Shown: positions 10,662 to 23,900 of the stretch, piece by piece | Layout: the number at the start of each line of letters is the position of its first letter | Numbering within the stretch: position 1 is the stretch's first letter | Position numbers and translations under genes: made by a program | Notes under the pieces: model-generated | The model's database searches: none | Told to the model about the DNA's origin: nothing | What the model saw: the letters and a program-made list of their open reading frames with translations, nothing else | Assembly (NCBI RefSeq): GCF_000721705.1 | Contig: NZ_JOJL01000037.1 | Coordinates: forward strand, 55,620 to 119,619 | From: Actinoplanes subtropicus | GTDB taxonomy: Bacteria > Actinomycetota > Actinomycetes > Mycobacteriales > Micromonosporaceae | Direction of reading: 5' to 3' | DNA: 64,000 nt

Positions 10662-11756
10662 TTGCGCCCAGTACGTGGGAAGCGGATCCTTGCGGTTCTC
10701 GCGGTGGGTGGGCTGGCGCTCACTGCCGCGGCGTGTGGCAAGGCCCCGGAGACCCCCAGCGGTAGCAGCTCCAGCGCGGCCACCGCCGCTGCCTATAAAG
10801 CCTGCATGGTCACCGACACCGGCGGCATCGACGACAAGTCGTTCAACGCTTCCGCGTGGGCCGGTATCCAGGCCGCCAAGACCCAGGCGCCCAACGTCGA
10901 CCCGAGTTACGTGGCGTCGACCGCCGAGGCCGACTACGAGCCCAACCTACGCGGCTTCGTCACCAAGAAGTGCAACTTCATCCTCGCGGTCGGCGGCCTG
11001 ATGGGCGACGCCCTCAAGAAGGTCGCGACCGACAACGCGAGCTCGCAGTTCGCGATCGTCGACTCGGGCAGCACCGGCGCCAACGTCTACCCGATGCAGT
11101 TCGCCACCGACCAGGCCGCGTTCCTCGCCGGCTACCTCGCCGCGGGCTACTCGAAGACCGGCACCGTGGCGACCTTCGGCGGTCTGAAGATCCCGCCGGT
11201 CACCGTCTTCATGGACGGCTTCGTCGACGGCGTGGCGTACTACAACAAGCAGAAGAGCAAGAGCGTCAAGGTCCTCGGCTGGGACAAGGCCAAGCAGGCC
11301 GGCAGCTTCACCGACGACTTCGCCAGCCCGGCCAAGGGCAAGGCCCTGGCCAACACCTTCGTCGGCCAGGGCGCCGACATCGTCTTCCCGGTCGCCGGCG
11401 GCACCGGCCTCGGCGCGGCCGAGGTGGCCCAGGGCTCCAGCGGCAAGGTCTCGATCATCTGGGTCGACCAGGACGGCTGCAAGAGCGCGGCGCAGTACTG
11501 CAACGTCTTCCTGACCACGGTCGTCAAGAACATCACCGACGCCGTGCAGAAGGCGGTCGTGACCGGCGCCGGCGGCCAGCCGCTCAGCCCCACCCCGGGC
11601 TACCTGGGCACGCTGGAGAACAACGGCGTGCAGCTCGCGCCGTACAACCAGTTCGACAGCAAGGTCGACGCGGGTCTCAAGTCCGAGGTCGAGCAGCTGA
11701 AGCAGGACATCATCTCGGGCAAGGTCACGGTCGAGTCGGCCAACGCGCCCAAGTGA
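10662..11756 (+). CDS. BMP-family substrate-binding lipoprotein (nucleoside ABC importer)
   Basis: A 364-residue exported lipoprotein. A signal sequence (GKRILAVLAVGGLALTA) ends at a lipobox-like AAAC, with Cys about 26. A Ser-rich linker follows, then the BMP/PnrA-like binding domain beginning KACMVTDTGGIDDKSFNASAW. BMP-family proteins bind purine or pyrimidine nucleosides. I chose the TTG at 10662: the Shine-Dalgarno ggaaggag (10648-10655) lies 6 bases upstream of it, whereas an upstream GTG at 10641 would put this site inside the gene. It heads the importer genes to 15913, with cdd and deoA following, which supports nucleosides as substrate. Confidence 0.92.
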   Translation: MRPVRGKRILAVLAVGGLALTAAACGKAPETPSGSSSSAATAAAYKACMVTDTGGIDDKSFNASAWAGIQAAKTQAPNVDPSYVASTAEADYEPNLRGFVTKKCNFILAVGGLMGDALKKVATDNASSQFAIVDSGSTGANVYPMQFATDQAAFLAGYLAAGYSKTGTVATFGGLKIPPVTVFMDGFVDGVAYYNKQKSKSVKVLGWDKAKQAGSFTDDFASPAKGKALANTFVGQGADIVFPVAGGTGLGAAEVAQGSSGKVSIIWVDQDGCKSAAQYCNVFLTTVVKNITDAVQKAVVTGAGGQPLSPTPGYLGTLENNGVQLAPYNQFDSKVDAGLKSEVEQLKQDIISGKVTVESANAPK

Positions 11757-11777
11757 GCTGGTCATAGGTAACATCCA

Positions 11778-11805
11778 GGCCGCCGTCTGACCATGAGATT
11801 CTCTC

Positions 11806-11821
<16 letters not shown>
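11778..11821 (+). promoter_or_regulatory. Intercistronic hairpin between binding protein and ATPase genes
   Basis: The arms begin ggccgccg (11778-11785) and end cggcggcc (11814-11821); inside them, gacca/tggt and gag/ctc pairs extend the stem with one bulge and two G-U pairs. Such a structure after a binding-protein gene usually stabilises the upstream mRNA and lowers expression of the ATPase and permeases. It also covers the GTG at 11806. Confidence 0.6.
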
Positions 11822-13379
<1,558 letters not shown>

Positions 13380-13383
<4 letters not shown>

Positions 13384-14639
13384 GCACCGAAGTCGCGGAG
13401 AAGCCGGCTCCGCCGAAGCCGAAGCAGGACTCGTTCCTGGCTCTCTTCCTGAAGAACCTGTGGTCGGCGAACACGGTCACGGTCACGGTCCTGTCGATCT
13501 TCCTGGCCCTGGTGATCGGCGCGGTGCTGATCGTCATCTCCGACTCCGACGTGCTGTCGAAGTTCTCCTACTTCACCGCCCGGCCCAGCGACGCCCTCAA
13601 CGCCAGCTGGGATCTGATCAGCTCGGCCTACGCTGACCTGTTCAAGGGCGCGATCCTCGACCCGGCGTCCATCCAGGCCTGGGCCGACGGCACCGGGACG
13701 TGGCAGGCGGCGCTCAACCCGATCTCCGAGACCCTGACGTACGCGACCCCGCTGGTCTTCACCGGCCTGTCCGTGGCGATCGCCTTCCGCGGCGGCCTGT
13801 TCAACATCGGCGGCCAGGGCCAGGCCGTGATCGGCTGCGTCCTCGGCGCGGTGGCCGGCTTCGCGTTCAGCCTCCCGGCCGGCATCCACCTGATCGTCGC
13901 GCTGCTCTTCGGGCTGATCGGCGGCGCGCTCTGGGGCTTCCTGCCCGGCCTGCTCAAGGCCCGGGCCGGCGCGCACGAGGTGATCACGACGATCATGCTC
14001 AACTACGTGGCCACGCTGTTCCTGGGCTGGCTGATCCTGCAGAAGGGGGTGCAGGACCCGAACCGCAGCGACGCGATCAGCAAGGCGGTCAAGAGCACGG
14101 CCGTGCTGCCGGCGCTGCCCTCGCCGCTGCGGGTGCACCTGGGCATCGTGCTCGCGGTGCTGGTCACCGCCGGGGTCGCCTGGCTGATCAACCGGTCCTC
14201 GTTCGGGTTCGAGCTGCGCGCGGTGGGCGTCAACCCGCCGGCCGCGAAGACCGCCGGGATGAGCGTGGCCCGGACGTACACCCTGCTCATGGTCGTCGCC
14301 GGCGGCCTGGCCGGGCTGGGCGGCGCGGTCCAGGTGCTCGGCACCGCCGACAAGCTCACCGCCCAGGTGGCCGGCAACATCGGCTTCGACGGCCTGCTGG
14401 TCGCGCTGCTCGGCCGGAACAAACCCTGGGGCACCCTGCTCGCCGCGATCCTGTACGGCGCGCTGCGGGCCGGCGGCAACCTGATGCAGGTCGACGTGGG
14501 CATCTCGCTCGAACTGGTCACCGTGCTGCAGGCCCTGATCGTCATCTTCATCGCCGCCCCCGCCCTGGTGAAGGCGATCTTCCAGCTCCGCGCCGCCCGT
14601 GCCGCACGGCTCGGCGCCTCGTTGGCGAAGGGCTGGTGA
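13380..14639 (+). CDS. Nucleoside ABC importer, permease 1 (BPD_transp_2 family)
   Basis: A 419-residue membrane protein of the RbsC/LivHM-like permease class used with BMP binding proteins. A first membrane segment (TVTVTVLSIFLALVIGAVLIVIS) is followed by a soluble stretch and about eight or nine more segments. The conserved GGLFNIGGQGQ and AHEVITTIMLNYVA are typical of YufP-like nucleoside permeases. The GTG start overlaps the ATPase stop (GTGA) and its own stop overlaps the next GTG, so the three transport genes are tightly coupled. The N-terminal cytoplasmic tail is rich in Lys/Pro. Confidence 0.93.
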
Positions 14640-15913
14640 GCCGCGTGTCGACGGCAACCGTGGAGGAAACGACCGTGGTCGACGCGCCGGAGCCGTTCTG
14701 GATCCGGGAGCGGCGGCTCGGCGCCGGCATCACCGTCATCGGCCTGATCGCGACGTTCGTCTTCGGCTCGCTGGCCGAGTCGAAGACCGCGCGGTTCACG
14801 CTGAGCGCGGACGCGAGCGGCGCGGCCATCTCGATCAACGGGCAGGTCGGCGCGATCCTGTTCGGCCTGATCACCGTGGCGCTCGGCGTGGTCATGCTGA
14901 CCGGCCGGGCCCGCCGCTGGCAGACCCTGCTGCTCAGCCTCGGCATCCTGGCCTTCGTGCTGTCGTTCCTGTGCTGGCAGGTGGCCGGCAAGTTCCTGCC
15001 GCTGGTCGACACCCTGGACGGCAGCCTCGAGTACGCGCTGCCGCTCATCCTGGGTGCCCTGGCCGGCGTGCTGGGCGAGCGCTCCGGCGTGGTCAACGTG
15101 GCGATCGAGGGCCAGTTCCTGATGGGCGCGTTCGGCGCGGCCCTGGTCGGCACCCTCGCCACCAGCGTCTGGGCCGGCCTGATCAGCGCCATGGTCGGCG
15201 GTGTGATCATCGCGGCGATGCTGGCCGTGCTGGCCATCCGCTTCCTGGTCGACCAGGTCGTGGTCGGCATCGTGCTCAACCTGTTCGCGCTCGGCATCAC
15301 CGGCTTCCTCTACGAGCGGCTGATGCAGCCGAACGCGCTGAAGTACAACCAGCCGCCGAAGATGCCGGAGTGGAAGATCCCCGGGCTCTCCCACATCCCG
15401 GTCATCGGCCCGGTGCTGTTCGACGCGAACCTGCTGGTCTGGCTCGCCCTGATCCTGGTCCCGGTGATCCACCTCGCGCTCAAGAACACCCGGTGGGGCC
15501 TGCGCACCCGGGCGGTCGGCGAGCACCCCACCGCGGCCGACACGGTCGGCGTGCGGGTGCGCGGCCTGCGGTACGTGAACGTGCTGCTGGGCGGCGTGAT
15601 CGCGGGGGCCGGCGGGGCGTACTTCACGCTGGTGTCGACCGGCGCGTTCAACAAGAACATGACGGCGGGCGCGGGCTTCATCGCGCTGGCCGCGCTGATC
15701 TTCGGGCGGTGGACGCCGTTCGGGGCGCTCGGGGCGGCGCTGTTCTTCGGGTTCGCGCAGAAGCTGGCGTACTACCTGAGCGTGGCCGGCAGCCCGGTGC
15801 CCAACCAGTTCCTCAACATGCTTCCGTACATCGCCACGATCATCGCGGTGGCCGGGCTGGTCGGGCGGGTGCGGGCGCCGGCCGCGGACGGTGTGCCGTA
15901 CGTGAAGAGCTGA
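14636..15913 (+). CDS. Nucleoside ABC importer, permease 2 (BPD_transp_2 family)
   Basis: A 425-residue polytopic protein, paralogue of permease 1 and of the YufQ type. Motifs ERSGVVNVAIEGQFLMGAF and VDQVVVGIVLNLFALGITGFLY mark the family, and the late MTAGAGFIALAALIFGRW is also typical. The GTG at 14636 overlaps the previous stop; a GTG at 14645 is an alternative. N-terminal residues 1-60 add a cytoplasmic segment and one extra membrane span. The cytidine deaminase gene follows closely, linking uptake to breakdown. Confidence 0.92.
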   Translation: MSRVSTATVEETTVVDAPEPFWIRERRLGAGITVIGLIATFVFGSLAESKTARFTLSADASGAAISINGQVGAILFGLITVALGVVMLTGRARRWQTLLLSLGILAFVLSFLCWQVAGKFLPLVDTLDGSLEYALPLILGALAGVLGERSGVVNVAIEGQFLMGAFGAALVGTLATSVWAGLISAMVGGVIIAAMLAVLAIRFLVDQVVVGIVLNLFALGITGFLYERLMQPNALKYNQPPKMPEWKIPGLSHIPVIGPVLFDANLLVWLALILVPVIHLALKNTRWGLRTRAVGEHPTAADTVGVRVRGLRYVNVLLGGVIAGAGGAYFTLVSTGAFNKNMTAGAGFIALAALIFGRWTPFGALGAALFFGFAQKLAYYLSVAGSPVPNQFLNMLPYIATIIAVAGLVGRVRAPAADGVPYVKS

Positions 15914-15940
15914 GAGGTTTCGATGGGGCAGAATCGCCTC

Positions 15941-16684
15941 ATGGAGATCGACTGGGCTGAGCTGCGGGCCGCCGCCATCGAGGCGATGCGGCACGCGTAC
16001 GCGCCCTACTCCGACTTTCCGGTCGGCGTGGCGGGCTTGGTGGACGACGGCCGGGTGGTCGTCGGCTGCAACGTGGAGAACGCGTCCTACGGCGTCGGGC
16101 TCTGTGCCGAGTGCGGGCTGGTCAGCTCGCTGCACGCGACCGGCGGCGGCCGGCTGGTGGCCATCTCCTGCGTGGACGCCACCGGGGAGCCGCTGATGCC
16201 CTGCGGGCGCTGCCGGCAGCTGCTCTACGAGCACGGTGGCCCGGAGTGCCTGGTCGAGGCGGTGCCGGCGCCGCTGCGGGTGCACGACCTGCTGCCGTAC
16301 GCGTTCGGCCCGGCCGACCTGGAGAAGGTGAACGGGCCCTTCAACGGCCAGGAGGTGCCTTCGGACCTGGCGAAGTGGCGTGGTCGGGGCACCGTGTTCG
16401 TGCACCCCGACCTCGCCGGTGGCGCCACGGTCTGGACCGGTTACTGGGAACGGTCCGGCGGCAGCCCGTCCGAAAGCGATGCTGACAAGGGCGTGCTCGA
16501 GGAGGGTCCGAACTTCCCCACGGCTGCGGAGGCGGTCGCTTGGGGTCAGGTCCGCACGCCGCGGATCGTCGTGGTGGACGCGTCCGGCGGCCTGGCCTGG
16601 GCCGGCGAGGGCGAGCCACCGGAGGGTATTCCCGCGCGCTGGGAGCCGTCCGACCACCCCACCCGCCGCCCAAAAAACGACTGA
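15941..16684 (+). CDS. cdd: Cytidine deaminase with an added C-terminal domain
   Basis: A 247-residue protein. Residues 1-130 are a standard homotetrameric-type cytidine deaminase: CNVENASYGVGLCAE carries the first zinc ligand and proton-shuttling Glu, and MPCGRCRQLL carries the two other Cys ligands. It converts (deoxy)cytidine to (deoxy)uridine. Usual length is 125-140 residues. The remaining roughly 110 (from about FNGQEVPSDLAKW) form an extra region with GTVFVHPDLAGGATVWTGYW and a later TPRIVVVDASGGLAWAGEG that I do not recognise. I chose the ATG at 15941; one at 15923 would add six residues. deoA starts 10 bases downstream. Confidence 0.88.
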   Translation: MEIDWAELRAAAIEAMRHAYAPYSDFPVGVAGLVDDGRVVVGCNVENASYGVGLCAECGLVSSLHATGGGRLVAISCVDATGEPLMPCGRCRQLLYEHGGPECLVEAVPAPLRVHDLLPYAFGPADLEKVNGPFNGQEVPSDLAKWRGRGTVFVHPDLAGGATVWTGYWERSGGSPSESDADKGVLEEGPNFPTAAEAVAWGQVRTPRIVVVDASGGLAWAGEGEPPEGIPARWEPSDHPTRRPKND

Positions 16685-16694
16685 AGGCAACCAA

Positions 16695-17972
<1,278 letters not shown>

Positions 17973-17978
17973 CGCACC

Positions 17979-18659
17979 ATGACGAAGGCCGCACCCGACC
18001 CCCGGGCGGTGCGTGAGGCGAGCCTCGACGAGGTCGAGCGGCTCGGCCTCCCGCTGCCCCCGCCGGGCTTCCCGCTGATCTGGGAGCCCGGCGACACGGT
18101 CGAGCTGCGCCCGACGGTCGACATCGAGGCCCGGGCGGCGGTGCTGCACGTCGTGGTGGCGCGCTGCTTCGGCATGCCCACCGAGCTCGCGATGGGCTGG
18201 CTGCTCGGGTCGCACCTGGTCGATCTGGTCACCCCGCCGGAGTGGCAGTTCGTGATCGGGGCGAAGGGCGACCACCGCTCGTTCGTCCTGCATCACGACG
18301 CGGTCTTCGCGCTGGCCTGGCTGCTCGGCCTCAGCCGGCACCTGGATCCGACGGCCCCGCCCGAGGACCGGCTGATGTCCCAGATGCCGGATCTGCCAGC
18401 GGGGGAGACCTTCGGCAGTTGGCGGTCGCGGTCGCTGATGTCGCCGCGCGATCCGATCGAGGCGGCCATCCTGCTGGATCTGTATTACTGCCTGGACTGG
18501 GCGTTCCAGGAGGCGGACCGGATCGGGCTCCGGCTGCCCGGGGAGATCGACGGCAATGCGATCGGGCAGCGGCGTTGGGCGCTGGAGTGGGCGATCGTCT
18601 TTCACGGCCCGTATCACGACAAGCCACCCGAGTGGGAAGAAGTCGACCTCTCGGTATGA
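17979..18659 (+). CDS. DUF4272-like protein (226 aa)
   Basis: A soluble 226-residue protein starting 6 bases after deoA. The order of features (an early RxxSLxxVxRLGLPLP, a middle ARAAVLHVVVARCFG, then FALAWLLGLSRHLDP, and late AAILLDLYYCLDWAFQEA plus RRWALEWAIVFHG) resembles DUF4272 proteins, whose function is unknown. It contains no obvious catalytic residues. The last 46 bases overlap the 3' end of the opposite-strand methyltransferase gene. Its place behind deoA suggests co-transcription but not necessarily a role in nucleoside use. Confidence 0.7.
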   Translation: MTKAAPDPRAVREASLDEVERLGLPLPPPGFPLIWEPGDTVELRPTVDIEARAAVLHVVVARCFGMPTELAMGWLLGSHLVDLVTPPEWQFVIGAKGDHRSFVLHHDAVFALAWLLGLSRHLDPTAPPEDRLMSQMPDLPAGETFGSWRSRSLMSPRDPIEAAILLDLYYCLDWAFQEADRIGLRLPGEIDGNAIGQRRWALEWAIVFHGPYHDKPPEWEEVDLSV

Positions 18660-19444
18660 ACCGGGATATATATGCTTAGCGTGACCTCGGCGCTTACCGT
18701 CACGTCGTTTTCCGGCGCGGTAACGCCGTGGTGGGCGCTCGGGGTCATGCCGATCAGCGTTCGGGCCTCGGATGCGGTCAGGTGCAGGGTCTGGCTTAGG
18801 GATTTTGTCGCTTTTAGCGCGAAATAGTCGTCCAAGCTGTCCCGAACCCTTTGTGATTTGTCCGGATCAACCCCGATCATCCCGTACGCGGTGACCAGCT
18901 CCCGCAGGTGCCCGGCCGTCGGCGTGACCACCAGCAATACCCCGTCCGGCCGCAGCACCCGGCGGAACTCGGCGCCGTTGCGCGGCGCGAACACGTTCAG
19001 AATCGCCGCCGCGACCCCGTCCACGATCGGCAACGGCCGCCACAGGTCGGCCAGCACCGCCGCCGCCCTCGGGTGCGCGCGGGCCGCCCGGCGCAGCGCC
19101 GGCTTGGACACGTCCAGCCCGACCCCGCTCGATGTTTCGCCCAGCGCCCGGGACAGGTAAAAACCGGTGCCCACGCCCGCGTCGATCAGGAAACCGCTCG
19201 GCGCCGCAGCGGCGAGCGCGTCGGCGATGAAGTCGTAGTGCCCGGCGGCCAGGAACGTCTCGCGGTCGGCCACCATCCCGGCCGAGTCGCCGGTGTGCGG
19301 GAGGCGGCCGGCGCTGAGATCGGCGTACCCCTGCTTCGCCATGTCGAAGCTGTGGCCACCGGCACAGCGCAGCGTCCGCTCCCGCCGGACCAGTGGCCGC
19401 GCGCAGATCGGGCACCGCAGGTACGGCAATGCTCCGTCGATCAT
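18614..19444 (-). CDS. 23S rRNA (guanine-N1)-methyltransferase, RlmA-type
   Basis: A 276-residue protein. The N-terminal zinc finger has CPIC near residue 15 and RCAGGHSFD near residue 30 (Cys4/His type), followed by the conserved AKQGYADL. A Rossmann SAM-binding domain follows, with [12 protein letters not shown] as motif I, then VGLDVSK and [17 protein letters not shown]. This is the RlmA(I/II)/TlrB layout, which methylates G745 or G748 of 23S rRNA; TlrB-type enzymes give tylosin resistance. The subtype cannot be told from motifs alone. Its 3' end overlaps the DUF4272 gene; its start is 26 bases from divergent add. Confidence 0.85.
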   Translation of the reverse strand: MIDGALPYLRCPICARPLVRRERTLRCAGGHSFDMAKQGYADLSAGRLPHTGDSAGMVADRETFLAAGHYDFIADALAAAAPSGFLIDAGVGTGFYLSRALGETSSGVGLDVSKPALRRAARAHPRAAAVLADLWRPLPIVDGVAAAILNVFAPRNGAEFRRVLRPDGVLLVVTPTAGHLRELVTAYGMIGVDPDKSQRVRDSLDDYFALKATKSLSQTLHLTASEARTLIGMTPSAHHGVTAPENDVTVSAEVTLSIYIPVHTERSTSSHSGGLS

Positions 19445-19470
19445 TCGTTTTCGACCTCTACGCTCGGCTG

Positions 19471-20556
19471 ATGGCGGCCATCACGCACTCCGACATCCTC
19501 AAGGCGCCCAAGGCGCTGCTGCACGACCACCTCGACGGTGGCCTGCGCCCCGAGACCATCCTCGAGCTCGCCGACGCGGTGGGGCACCCGTTGCCGGCCG
19601 CCGACGCCGAGGCGCTGCGCAACTGGTTCGTGGCGGCGGCCGACTCCGGCTCGCTGGAACGCTACCTGGAGACGTTCGCGCACACCGTGGCGGTCATGCA
19701 GACCGAGGCCGGGCTGCACCGGGTGGCCCGCGAGTGCGCGCTCGACCTGTCCGCCGACGGGGTCGTCTACGCCGAGGTGCGCTACGCCCCCGAGCAGCAC
19801 CTGGAGAGTGGCCTCTCGCTGGACGCGGTGGTCGACGCGGTGCAGGCCGGGTTCGTCGACGGCTGCGCCGAGGCGGCCGCGCTGGGCCGGCCGATCCGGG
19901 TCGGGGTGCTGCTGACCGCGATGCGGCACGCGGCCCGCTCGCAGGAGATCGCCGAGCTGGCGGTGCGCTACCGGGACGCCGGCGTGGTCGGCTTCGACAT
20001 CGCCGGGGCCGAGGCGGGCTTCCCGCCCACCCGCCATCTGGACGCTTTCGAATACCTGCAGCGGGAGAACTTCCACTTCACCATCCACGCCGGGGAGGCC
20101 TTCGGGCTGCCCTCGATCTGGCAGGCCATCCAGTGGTGCGGGGCCGACCGGCTGGGCCACGGGGTCCGTCTGGTCGACGACATCACCGGATCGCCGGCCG
20201 CCGGCGACGCGGTGCTCGGCCGGCTGGCGGCCTATGTGCGGGACAAGCGGATTCCGCTGGAATTGTGTCCTTCGTCCAATGTGCAGACCGGCGCGGCCGC
20301 CTCGATCGCCGAACACCCGATCGGACTCCTGCACGATCTGCGCTTCCGGGTGACGGTCAACACCGACAACCGGCTGATGAGCGGAACCTCCATGTCGCGG
20401 GAGATGACCCTGCTCTGCGAGGCGTTCGGCTGGGGCTGGACCGAGCTGCGCTGGCTGACCATCAACGCGATGAAGTCGGCGTTCATCCCGTTCGACGAGC
20501 GGCTGGCGATCATCGATGAGATCATCAAGCCGGCGTACGCCAAACTGCTCGGTTGA
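19471..20556 (+). CDS. add: Adenosine deaminase
   Basis: A 361-residue metal-dependent deaminase. The metal ligands are [13 protein letters not shown] near the N-terminus, HAGEAFG in the middle with a catalytic Glu, and GHGVRLVDD and NTDNRLMSG (the final Asp ligand). HDHLDG differs from the HxH(L/I)xG of most adenosine deaminases only by the Asp, a form common in actinobacteria. It makes inosine or deoxyinosine. The ATG at 19471 is chosen because it gives the normal N-terminus ([21 protein letters not shown]). It fits the nucleoside catabolic set. Confidence 0.93.
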   Translation: MAAITHSDILKAPKALLHDHLDGGLRPETILELADAVGHPLPAADAEALRNWFVAAADSGSLERYLETFAHTVAVMQTEAGLHRVARECALDLSADGVVYAEVRYAPEQHLESGLSLDAVVDAVQAGFVDGCAEAAALGRPIRVGVLLTAMRHAARSQEIAELAVRYRDAGVVGFDIAGAEAGFPPTRHLDAFEYLQRENFHFTIHAGEAFGLPSIWQAIQWCGADRLGHGVRLVDDITGSPAAGDAVLGRLAAYVRDKRIPLELCPSSNVQTGAAASIAEHPIGLLHDLRFRVTVNTDNRLMSGTSMSREMTLLCEAFGWGWTELRWLTINAMKSAFIPFDERLAIIDEIIKPAYAKLLG

Positions 20557-20949
20557 GTGCCGCTTCGGTGAGCGTGCTCATCCGTTCGGTCAGAATGGTC
20601 CCAACAAAAACTGCAAAATCGGGCATCTCACCTTGCTCTGCGGCCGGGACCGCGCCATCGTTCCTCCTGCCGCGATCCACTACGATCGGGCCCGATCGGC
20701 CAGCGCCACCCCCACGCCGTGCCGATCGGAGCGAGTGACTCTGAGAAACGCACACAGATACACGCAGTTACATGGAACCGGCGATCACGGTCCCGGACGG
20801 GACAACATCGCATCACACAACGGGTCCGTGTCCGACTGCTCTTTCTCTTTGACACTCGTCGTGATGGAATCTCGGGGGCCCGACGCGGTAGTCGGCCGTG
20901 TGCGGCGTCCGGCGATCCGAGGCCGGGCCCGAATCAGGAGGACGGTGAC
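20557..20949. other. Intergenic region before the conservon
   Basis: About 390 bases between add and cvnA. Short open frames on both strands lack Shine-Dalgarno motifs and normal codon bias, so I see no gene. The stretch is less GC-rich than its surroundings in places and should contain the cvn promoter. A TTGACA hexamer lies at 20849-20854, but there is no good -10 at the right distance. The cvnA Shine-Dalgarno aggagg is at 20936-20941. No terminator hairpin for add was obvious. Confidence 0.5.
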
Positions 20950-23900
20950 GTGAGCAAGCGCCCCAAGACGGCGACCGGCGTCATGTCGCGTCTCCGTCGG
21001 CCGGCCGATCGGCTGCGAGATCTGCCGATCTGGTCGAAGCTAGGCTTGATCATGCTGGTGCCTACCCTGGCGACGATCATCGTCGGCGTCAGCGGCCTGG
21101 TGGACCACATCAATACGGCCAGCAACGCGGAGCGCGCACGTAATCTTTCCGCCCTGTCGGAGGCCGCCGGTGGCCTCGTCGACCGTCTGCAGAACGAACG
21201 CGCCTACGGCGTGATGATCTGGGAGTACGCCAAGACGCCGGTCGGCCAGGCCGCGACCACCGCGTACCTCAAGGAGAACGCCGCCACCGACCAGGCGAAG
21301 GTGCCGTACTCCCAGCAGAAGGCCTCGCTCGACGACGTGCCGCCCAAGGTGGCCACGCTGCTCCTGCGCCTCGACCGCAACCTCGAGGAACTGCCGGCCA
21401 AGCGCACCTCCATCGCGAAGGGCAGCCTCTCGTCGGCCGCGGACGTCGAGGACACGTACAACGTCCTCATCAACGACCTGCTGACCGTGCGCGACGTCTC
21501 GGCCCAGCTCTCCAGCGACCCCACGCTCGCCGACCACCTGCGCACCGTCGCGGCCGTGGCGCGGGCCAAGGAGTACATCGCCGAGCAGCGCGACATCGGC
21601 CACGAGGTGCTGCACGCGGGCGACTTCAACGCGAACCTGCGCCAACAGTTCCTGCTCACCGTCACCGGCTTCCAGCTGGCGTCCGACACGGTCCACTCGA
21701 TCGGCACCGACTCCGAGGTCCAGCTCTTCGACCGGATCCAGAACGTGCCCGACGGCCGCGCCGCCACCAACCTGACCGTGCAGCTCAAGTCGCTGCAGGG
21801 AGCGAACACGCACAACATCCCGTACGACGCTCAGTCGTGGGAAAAGGCGATGATCGGCTACAACAACCTGTTCCGCCAGGTGGAGCAGAAGCTGGACGCC
21901 GACGTCGTGGCCCAGGCCACCTCGCTGCGCAACGACGTGAACCGCCGGGTCTTCATCGAGACCAGCGTGCTGCTCGCGATGCTGCTGCTGGCGATCCTGT
22001 TCGCCTGGCTCGTCGCCCGGTCGATGGCCCGCTCGCTGCGTGAGCTGCGGCAGGGTGCGCTCTCGGTGGCCCAGTTCGGCCTGCCGCACGCGGTGTCCCG
22101 GCTGCGCGACCCGGCCCTGGCCACCTCGCTCACCCCGGCCCAGGTCGCCGACCAGATCGCCGAGCCCCTCCCGGTGCGCAGCCGGGACGAGTTCGGGCAG
22201 GTGACCGAGGCGTTCAACGCGGTTCACCTCGAGGCGGTGCGCACCGCGGCCGAACAGGCCGCCCTGCGGGCCTCCGTCGCGACGATGTTCGTCAACCTCG
22301 CGCGCCGTTCGCAGATCCTGGTCGACCGGCTCATCGGTCACCTGGACCGCCTGGAGCGCGGCGAGGAAGACCCGGACCGCCTGGCCGAGCTCTTCCAGCT
22401 CGACCACCTGGCCACCCGGATGCGTCGTAACGACGAGAACCTCCTCGTCCTCGCCGGCGCCGACTCGACCCGCGTGCAGCGCGAGCCGGCCGCCCTGATC
22501 GACGTGCTCCGCGCCGCGCAGTCCGAGGTCGAGCACTACACCCGCATCGAGTTCGGCATGATCGACCGGGACATCGAGGTGGCAGCGCACGCCGTCAACG
22601 ACATGGTCCACCTGGTCGCCGAGCTCTTCGACAACGCGACCGCGTTCTCCCCGCCCAACTCGACGGTCACCGTCGAGGCCCGGCGGCTCGGCGACGGCGC
22701 CCTGCTCTCGGTGGAGGACCGCGGCATCGGCATCAGCCGGGAGCAGCTGCGCGACCTCAACGATCGGCTCGCCAACCCGCCGATGGTGGATGTCGCCGTC
22801 TCCCGGATGATGGGCCTGGTCGTGGTCGCCCGGCTGGCGAACCGGCACGCGGTCAAGGTCGAGCTCCGCCCGGCCGACTCCGAGCGCGGCACGGTGGCCG
22901 AGGTCGGCCTGCCGATCCAGGTGCTGATCGCCGGCGCGATGGCCGGCCGCAGCGTCCAGCCCGGCGGCTTCGAGAGCCTGCAGCAGGGCGGCCGTCCGGG
23001 CCTGCCCGAGCCGCTGGCGCTGGAGAGCGGCCGCGGCGGCTACACCGGTGGCCGCCCGTTCGACCCGAACCCGCCGATGAACAACGGCGGCATGCTCGGC
23101 GCCGGCGGCCGGTCGGTGCCGGCCTGGTCCGACCTGACCGGGGCGCCCGCCAACGGCAGCAACGGCCAGGGTGGCTACGGCGGCAGCAACGGCTTCGGCC
23201 CGGGCAACGGCCAGGGCGGCTACGGCGGCAGCAACGGCTTCGGCCCGAACGGCTCGACCAACGGCAGCAACGGCAACGGCACGGCGAACGGCTTCTACGG
23301 CCCGCGCAGCAACGAGATGATCCCGCCGCTGCCGTCCGGCCCGCAGGGCTTCGCCGGCCCCGACGGCCTGCCGCAGCGCCGCAACGGCGAGCAGCCCCGG
23401 CCCGACGGCGACACCGGCTACGGCGGTACCATCCCGCGCCAGCTGCCGTCCAATCCGGAGAGTCAGCGCGGGTTCGTACCGCCGGTGTCGGCCCCGCCGG
23501 TGCCGCCGGTCTCCGCGCCGCCGGTGTCCTCCCCGTACGCCCGGCCCACCTCGGTGCCGCCGGCCAACGAGCCGCCGGTCTCCGGGCCGCCGACCACCGG
23601 CGCGCCGGTCGCCCCGCCGGCCTGGCCGCCGGTCGCCCCGGAACGGGACCAGACGGCGGCCCCGCACGTGCCGGAAAATCTCGCCGCGGCGCTCGACATG
23701 ACCGCCGAGATCCCGCGCTACCGGCCGGGCGGCGTCGACCAGCAGCCCGAGGTCGAGCGTCCGAACAACCCGCAGACCGCGCCGATCCCGTCGTCCGCGC
23801 CGCCGGCTCGCCCGGTGTCCGGCACGCCGATCTCCGGCGCCTCGCCGATTGACGCCCAGCGGGCGGCCGCGGCGGCCCGGGCGGCCCACGAGATCGCGGC

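Noticed and set aside
20849..20877. TTGACA as -35 for the cvn operon
   Set aside because: No acceptable -10 at 16-19 bases; kept only as a remark in the intergenic entry.
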